Below, piece by piece: positions 59,515 to 64,000 of a DNA stretch of 64,000 nucleotides. Position 1 is the stretch's first letter; each line of letters opens with the position of its first letter. A program made the position numbers and the translations under genes. The notes beneath the pieces are model-generated. The model saw only the letters and a program-made list of their open reading frames with translations. It had not been told where the DNA came from and searched no databases. The DNA comes from Polytrichum commune (Eukaryota; Streptophyta; Polytrichopsida; Polytrichales; Polytrichaceae): contig OX485806.1 in the NCBI GenBank assembly GCA_950295325.1, forward strand, positions 39,186,001 through 39,250,000. Reading direction: 5' to 3'.

Positions 59515-60490
59515 TGTCGCAACCCTTGCTAGCCCCCCCTTGACCATCTTGCCAATTTTCAATTCTAGCAAAGGTTACGAGCGCTAACCATTCGCATTCC
59601 GCCATGCTAATGGTTAGCTCCTCCTACCCCGGACCTTATAGTTCATAGGAGGGAACCAACCCTCCTACTTTGCTTTCGGGACTCACCCCTTAATCGGTAA
59701 CTCATTTCTTGGATGTGGACTTCCATCCATGGAAGTCCAATCCTATGTTGATCATCGCGTTGCCGGAGCAACACTACAACAACCCGAACCATACTAGGCA
59801 ACTATGGCCTCACAATGGGCCAAAGCCCATGGAGGCCGTGCCGTTCGGCCTCGGGTGGGTGAGGCCACACCACCTCACCCATATAAGCCTCTAGGACTTC
59901 ACGCGGGGCCCCTACCCCACCGTCAACCAACCTCTTGTCTCTCTACCAAGAGTTGGGGCCAAGTGGACATTTTCCTTTAGCTGCTGGGCCTAGAACCCCC
60001 CCAGCAGCTTCAGACCATCATAACTTCCTTGTATGATGTCTGATCATAACAACCAACCACTCCATCTTCATCTACGCTTCACGTAGATGCGGATGGACTC
60101 CTCACTTGCCCCATTCGGACAAGTATTGAGGACGTTATGCCTGTTTGAACCTTTGCAGTCCCGGGAATCACTCCCAGGCACTGCTGTACCAGGGCGCTGT
60201 CCCGGGACAGCGCCCCACTCAAATGGCCATAACTCCTAGCTCACACCTCCGATTGAGGTGTTCTTGAGCTTTCTAGAATCACCACGCCATGAGCTACGCA
60301 TAGCTCATGGCCTTACCCTTGTGCCTCCTAGTCTTCGTGGGTGGGAGGCGTTCCCAACGCCCGGGACCCTCACCCACACTAGGATCACTTGGGCCCTCTC
60401 ACCAACGGCGCCACAAGTCCCGGGTGTCACTCCGGGGTCCCCCTTGTGCCCATGGTGTTTCGGCCACTCCTCATGGAGAGGTGCGCGACA
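59515..60490 (-). repeat. 5' LTR of the chromovirus (976 bp)
   Basis: Identical by eye to 53455-54430. Read on the minus strand it carries CTTATATGG (59879-59887), a plausible TATA box about 600 bp into the LTR, leaving room for R and U5 before the primer site. A perfect inverted repeat GCGCTGTCCCGGGACAGCGC at 60194-60213 could form a hairpin in U3. Confidence 0.9.
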
Positions 60491-62418
60491 ATGTTTGCAA
60501 ATAGAGACTCTATCTTTACACTCACAACACTCAGTGCCCAAATTCACTGCATACCATCGCTCATGTATTGTTTGGCTACGAATGAGAAATTCCATACCAA
60601 CATCATCGATAACTTCAAGGTTTCTTGAATGATCAGCCTTAATCTTTTCTACCATGGCGTTAGCATTCTGCATACGGGCTGTATATTGTCTATCTTTTCC
60701 CCTTGTTGAATACTTTCATGAATCACTTAGTGCATTGACATGCATGTAGTGCTCTATCAGTGTCCCACCACCAACTCTAAGGCCCGTTCTAGGTTGTCCT
60801 ACAGATAAAAGACAATAAAGGTTAATAATAATTATAATATTATGAAAATTAATATTACATATCTATGTTATTATTTAATTGATAATTCATATATTATTCA
60901 AATATTCAAATCAATCACATACCTATAAGTGCCCAAATTAGTTGATCCAATCGTCGATTGACTTTCTTATCGAGCAAAATATATTTTATGAAATGCCATA
61001 ATCTTTCCACAAGATTTGTTGTATTTACAAATCCATGCTCGTATAGACGGTTGAATCGTGGCCACATACCACGCCACTTGCAGTTCCCCGCCCATCCAGT
61101 CGCAACATTGTTCAAAACAAGTTTTTCGCTTGCCCATGTGATTTTGAATTCAGCATATTTTGTATTGAACTGGGTCTCGGTGAGGCATTCCAAAAGGCCG
61201 CACATATCACGATAAAGTTGAGTTCTCTTATCAACAGTCACATGAGACACAAGATGTTCCATCCACGCCTTTTTAACATGAAACCAACACAATAATAATT
61301 TGCATTTGATTTGTTCACCACCTGTGATATTGTTCGCCCAACACCATGGATCCTCATTGATCAATGTTGTGAAAGCGTTAAACTCTGTTGTGCTTTTATC
61401 AATAACTATTGCATTGGGTCTAACAGGTCCCATTCTCTCAAAGACTGCTCGCAAAGTAATCCTCAATGCCGTTGCCTCATGACCTGCTGGATAATCATTA
61501 GAACAAAGCATCAAAAAAATGGGCATACCGTATCCGCGATTATTGGGACACATTGCAGCATACAACAGCAACCCATATTGGTTGGTCTTGAACGTACTGT
61601 CAATTGCCCAAGCCGAGTTTGGAGTAATTTGAATAGCCAGCTCCCGCATCCAATCGTTTTGTATGACTAAAACAAAAGGACGTTTCTCTGGGTCTTCATT
61701 GTCTGGATCGTAAGCTTGAAAATAAATGACTACGCCATTTTCCTTCCAACTATCTAATTGGCTGTGTATGTTGGCCCAATCATCGTCCTTTACTTGTCCA
61801 CCTTTTTGCATAGAGTATGCCAAATTAGAAACCTCTTTTGGTGTAGGAAAAAACCTATAAGAAACTCTTTCATGAGGCTCAACTTGTTCTTGTAAAATAG
61901 GCGCCCTACTTCGAGCTGCAACAACTGCTGAATTCACCTTATTCATGTTATGCAAGTTTTCTTGGAGATGATGAATGGCCAGAGGGTGGAGAGGCAAGAA
62001 GAACACGTCATCAATTGAACCAGGAACATGTCCAGAGTGTCCTTTGTGAAGATGGATCTGTAATATATCTCAACATCAAAACATGCAATAACAATTATTC
62101 AAATTAAAAAGAAATATATAAATTTAGTTATACAAATATGCTTAAAAAATAAAGAATTCAAATGAGGTTAGCAATATTACCTCTACATCTCTGTCGTTAT
62201 TTGTTGGATGCACAATCTTGATGAGGAACTCACATCCAGCATATCTTGTTGTACTATATTGTCGAATTTTTGTGGTGGGTAAAACAAGTGAAGTTTCATT
62301 TGTCCTCCTTTTCTTCCCATCCCGAAAATAGCCGCCCCGACTACACCAATATACAGTAACTCTTGCAGGAAAAGGGGTGGCAGTAATGATATACTCATGA
62401 TTAAGTTTCAAGTGGACC

Positions 62419-62557
62419 TGATATTCATAACAATGCCAACATATAAGATTATCAATATATTTAAATAAAATACTAATATACTAGAATCAAATACATAAAG
62501 AATCTAACAATGTATTGAATTATGATGAAAAGAATAAATATAATATTACCTTATGCT
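62419..62557 (-). other. Intron between MULE exon blocks 1 and 2
   Basis: AT-rich interval ending on the minus strand in ATATCAG before GTCCACTTGAAAC. The donor side is CATAAG-GTAATA, but a TAG lies three codons earlier, after a six-base T run, so either the T run has gained or lost a base or the exon ends elsewhere. Confidence 0.45.
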
Positions 62558-63479
62558 AAAAAATGAGCTCTTTCAATCTTTCGTCTAGATAATTGGTTGG
62601 CACACGAATGACCTCATCGTAGTGATATTTTTTTCGCTTTATTGGGCTGGGACGTTTCTTTGCAGAGCACATAGAACATTGAAGGCAAATTTCTCTAATG
62701 TATTTGTGCGGGATTCCATAGTGAGAAGATCCTACGAGCCACCCTTTTGAATTGATAATATTTTGGGTAGCATTCATTCCATGATGTGGAATTTTACTTG
62801 TATGGGCTTCAAACACAATATTCTCACACTCTTCAAGAAAAGGAATAACAAGGTGAGAGATGTTAACATTCTTATGAAACAATCTCAAGTGGTTATTGTG
62901 TTGTGCTACACATAGGCTATTCTCTAGTTTCCTCCATTTTTTCAATGCCTCTCGATGGGTAACAACTAATGACAAATTGGGTTTGGCAAATGATGGTTCT
63001 ACACTCAATACCCCCTCACCAGTGGCCTCAATTTCATGTTGAAGACATGAAATCATGTAGCTATATGATCGCTCTGAAAAAATATGAAAAGTTCGTGAAA
63101 CAAATTGTGAAATTTGCAGATGAGTATCACCCTCTGGACTACTGACATCTCCAAGCTCTTGCACATTACCGTCAACTACGTCTTCATCAATGAAGACATC
63201 GTAGTCTATGTCAATATCCTCGTTATCAAGGATATTGTCTTCAATTACCTCGTTCATTTCTACTTCTACGTCTTCAACAACATCGTAACCTTTCGTACCC
63301 TCCATTGCAAGAAAATACAATAATTGGACACAAAAAAATCAAATAGTTGGACACAAAACAACGAGAATTCAAAAATAATGATGGAAGTTTGGAATTCTTG
63401 CAAGAATTTAAAGCTTAAGCGGTTATGTAATCAAAATTATTTTTATCATAGCTTTTATTTTTTGTCTTTTATATTTGTA

Positions 63480-63715
63480 TTTTTGAGTTTGCCTATCCTA
63501 AAAGTAAAAGCTACTTAAGTTAACGGTCTAATTAGTTTGTGAAATGATCTCTCACCTTGTTATTCCTTTTCACAATTGGGGTAGACTCGATAATTTCCTC
63601 TTAAACTGATCGGTCATTTTCCTGTAGTCTTGAACTTCAACCGGTTATTTCTGAAACCCCTGAAACAGGGGAAATCTGTAATTAACTGCCGGCGCTCCCC
63701 TGTCATTGGTGCCCA
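63480..63715 (+). mobile_element. AACCGGTT-type LTR, right-hand copy
   Basis: Aligns with 42770-42905 through TTTCCTCTTAAACTGATCGG, CTGTAGTCTTGAACTTCAAC and CGGTTATTTCTGAAAC. It then enters the 235-bp GC-rich repeat, which contains the TCATTGGTG end. The left end near 63480 is diverged and only approximate. Confidence 0.5.
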
Positions 63716-63886
63716 AGTGGGGGGTGTCAGCCCCCCCTTCCCCCGTCTCCCTCCGTCTGTGCCCGGGGCCCGCAGCCCTGGCAGGGCCCGCTGCCCGCCC
63801 GAATCCCGGCCGTCCACCGTCCCGGGGCGCATCCATGGCCAGGGTGCACTCTGCCCTTGGTTCTATGGAGCGCCCTAGTGACAGGG
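63652..63886 (-). repeat. 235-bp GC-rich repeat, right copy
   Basis: Inverted partner of 51053-51287, about 98% identical by eye. Similarity stops at CTAGTGACAGGG. Beyond it (63887-64000) the DNA stays GC-rich and on the minus strand has Ser/Arg/Pro-rich but interrupted frames. These loosely resemble the tail of the 616-aa frame in composition, so a decayed relative of that element may continue past the window edge. Confidence 0.8.
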
Positions 63887-64000
63887 CTCACCCTCTTCAC
63901 CTCCGGACTGCCAAATGGTCAGTCCTTTCCGTCCGCCACCTTCAAGAGCGGCCTCCAACAGGGATCCGCGGACTGCTTCGATCTCGGGCGGCCAGAACCC

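Larger units (their letters stand above)
53455..60490 (-). mobile_element. Ty3/gypsy chromovirus, defective, inserted in the MULE
   Basis: 7036 bp, minus orientation. LTRs are 59515-60490 (5') and 53455-54430 (3'). The target duplication ATGTT is at 60491-60495 and 53450-53454. Order along the element: primer site, a gag remnant (about 59480-58900), the C-terminal half of a protease (58390-58060, NFTPCEIDEMHVIV), then almost at once the RT/RNase H join (LRSFVGLSNYYHHFIHGFSK, 57785-57720). There is too little room for a full reverse transcriptase. Next come a triplicated segment, an RNase H end (PDALSRREEF, ~56800), integrase with a zinc-binding part (~56620) and core (WHSMCMDLITSLPPE; DQDPKFTSAF), and a chromodomain (EYLVKWLGYHEKEAVWVAAR, ~55395-55330). 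Many stops and frameshifts; no polyprotein is intact. Confidence 0.93.
51780..63305 (-). pseudogene. MULE (Mutator-like) transposase with SWIM finger, disrupted
   Basis: Cut-and-paste DNA transposase. Minus-strand exon blocks: 63305-~62558, 62418-62181, 62057-60923, 60798-60491, then after the inserted retroelement 53454-52891, and 52207-51780. Block 1 has an acidic N-terminus and CLQCSMCSAKKR. Block 3 holds the MULE core: WAIDSTFKT (first Asp), IVIDKSTTE (second Asp), a C-x-x-H in LLCWFHVKKAW and a late Glu in NLVERLWHFIKY. Block 4 has the SWIM finger CECKDRVSICKH, interrupted at the His codon by the gypsy element. Block 6 has a cysteine-rich segment (CDGEQCKDCHNCG). Beyond the insertion, stops are seen at the end of block 1 (a TAG before the donor, after a T run), in block 4 (TGA after HVNALSDS) and in block 6 (TAG in KQKC-VCGD), so the gene is dead. 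The intron at 52208-52890 is very AT-rich. Confidence 0.85.

Noticed and set aside
1-64000. CRISPR array, prokaryotic operon, tRNA or rRNA genes
   Set aside because: The DNA is plant nuclear by gene structure; the tandem repeats have units over 200 bp without spacers, and no cloverleaf or rRNA core was recognised.

Overview
The window is nuclear DNA of a seed plant, most likely an angiosperm. It holds two clean plant genes with GT-AG introns: a chloroplast-targeted protochlorophyllide oxidoreductase (POR) and a LACS4/5-type long-chain acyl-CoA synthetase. The rest is intergenic and intronic DNA that is AT-rich and packed with transposable elements. The species cannot be read from the sequence. 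Both genes lie on the minus strand. No organelle genes, tRNA, rRNA or CRISPR array were seen.

Layout. 1-2935: no supported gene. 2936-7798: POR, five exons, 402 aa; its introns carry two sets of diverged tandem duplications. 7799-12797: intergenic DNA with three miniature inverted-repeat elements (MITEs). 12798-29947: LACS4-like gene, 19 exons, 2001 nt of coding sequence, 666 aa; its introns hold many MITEs, a 4-copy tandem repeat and a large hairpin. 29948-49361: gene-poor DNA made of several MITE families, fragments of an LTR family rich in AACCGGTT, a five-copy satellite of about 310 bp (39643-41190), a probable hAT-like element and a frameshifted gene relic (44083-44600). 49362-51212: one GC-rich 616-aa gag-like open frame. 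51780-63305: a MULE (Mutator-like) transposase gene on the minus strand, broken by stops and by a 7.0 kb Ty3/gypsy chromovirus (53455-60490). 63480-64000: another LTR fragment and the inverted partner of a 235-bp GC-rich repeat at 51053-51287.

The strongest structural result is the nest at 51.8-63.3 kb. A gypsy element with two 976-bp LTRs that look identical by eye, TG/CA ends, an initiator-Met tRNA primer site, a polypurine tract and a perfect 5-bp target duplication (ATGTT) sits inside the SWIM zinc-finger codons of the MULE. Its own pol region is degenerate and seems to lack most of the reverse transcriptase, so it was probably mobilised in trans and recently.

POR (chlorophyll synthesis in plastids) and LACS (fatty acyl-CoA synthesis) are neighbours but there is no sign that they are functionally coupled. 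Repeat families were defined by eye from copies in this window. Exon boundaries come from splice signals, reading phase and known family sequences, not from transcripts.
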